The notes under the pieces are model-generated. The model had not been told where the DNA came from and searched no databases. It saw only the letters and a list, made by a program, of their open reading frames with translations. A DNA stretch of 6,419 nucleotides from Chloroflexota bacterium (GTDB lineage Bacteria > Chloroflexota > Dehalococcoidia > Tepidiformales > Tepidiformaceae). Numbering within the stretch: the stretch's first letter is position 1; each line of letters opens with the position of its first letter. The stretch is taken from the NCBI GenBank assembly GCA_021823905.1, contig JAKALX010000221.1:1-6419 (forward strand). The letters are read 5' to 3'. The position numbers and the translations under genes were made by a program. Shown one piece after another: positions 6,269 through 6,419 of this stretch.

Positions 6269-6419
6269 TCACGCCTCGGGCGATGGGAGCGTGCGGCGGC
6301 GGTAGGGGGCGTAATCGGGGACGAGGCGGTCGTACTCCTCGTCCATCAGCGGCGAGGAGATCATGAAGTCGGCCGAGGCGCGGTTGCAGGCCACCGGGAT
6401 GTTCCACACGACCGCGATG
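6269..6419 (-). CDS. mgsA: Methylglyoxal synthase, C-terminal 49 residues (start lies beyond the window)
   Basis: Methylglyoxal synthase converts dihydroxyacetone phosphate to methylglyoxal and phosphate, a cytoplasmic bypass of lower glycolysis used under phosphate limitation or sugar-phosphate stress. Reading the minus strand from 6418 to the TGA at 6269-6271 gives a 49-residue tail with VVWNIPVACNRASADFMISS, the family signature around NIPVA-x-N and ADF-I-SP, followed by the VPDY motif. The E. coli enzyme has the same layout (NIPVATNVATADFI, IPDY). The family is about 130-155 residues, so roughly the first two thirds, including the catalytic Asp, is outside the window. The tail ends in a short basic/Pro segment. 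This is a housekeeping gene and marks the chromosomal side of the locus; nothing suggests a functional tie to the downstream cassette. It is not visible as a start-to-stop ORF because the start is missing. Confidence 0.95.
   Translation of the reverse strand, partial: IAVVWNIPVACNRASADFMISSPLMDEEYDRLVPDYAPYRRRTLPSPEA

Noticed and set aside
1..6419. CRISPR array, insertion sequence or integron
   Set aside because: No regularly spaced repeats, transposase or integrase motifs, or paired terminal inverted repeats were found on either strand.

Overview
The window comes from a high-GC bacterium, most likely a beta- or gammaproteobacterium. The clues are GC-rich coding DNA and a methylglyoxal synthase tail at the right edge with a proteobacterial look. 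Every gene I can support lies on the minus strand, so transcription runs from high to low coordinates. On that strand the order is: end of mgsA (6419-6269, cut by the window edge); a 380-base stretch with no convincing gene but with small repeats (5889-6268); a cytoplasmic trypsin-like serine protease (5888-5172); a possible tiny ORF (5156-5037); a 1523-residue SF1 helicase with a C-terminal Vsr/MTES_1575-like nuclease domain (5040-469); and the start of a DUF5677-like, possibly HEPN-related, protein whose reading frame looks broken near the left edge (395-18).

The main gene is the helicase-nuclease. It keeps all core SF1 motifs: the Q motif, Walker A GPPGTGKT, motif II DEAS, motif III GDDKQ, and motifs V and VI. 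About 610 residues, partly coiled-coil, sit between motifs Ia and II. A PD-(D/E)XK-type nuclease domain follows the motor. This design is typical of anti-phage or anti-plasmid defence proteins. The protease upstream has an intact His-Asp-Ser triad and no signal peptide, so it should act on proteins inside the cell. The DUF5677-like gene lies 73 bases downstream of the helicase.

My working reading is a small defence cassette (protease, helicase-nuclease, DUF5677/HEPN-like protein) placed next to the housekeeping gene mgsA. The cassette has no recognisable mobility gene in the window. Its left gene has lower GC (about 55% by hand count over 61-360) than sampled helicase lines (63-72%), which suggests a mosaic origin. 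The link between the three genes rests on strand, order and short spacing. No promoter was convincingly identified. All three cassette genes start with GTG, and the helicase has by far the best Shine-Dalgarno sequence.
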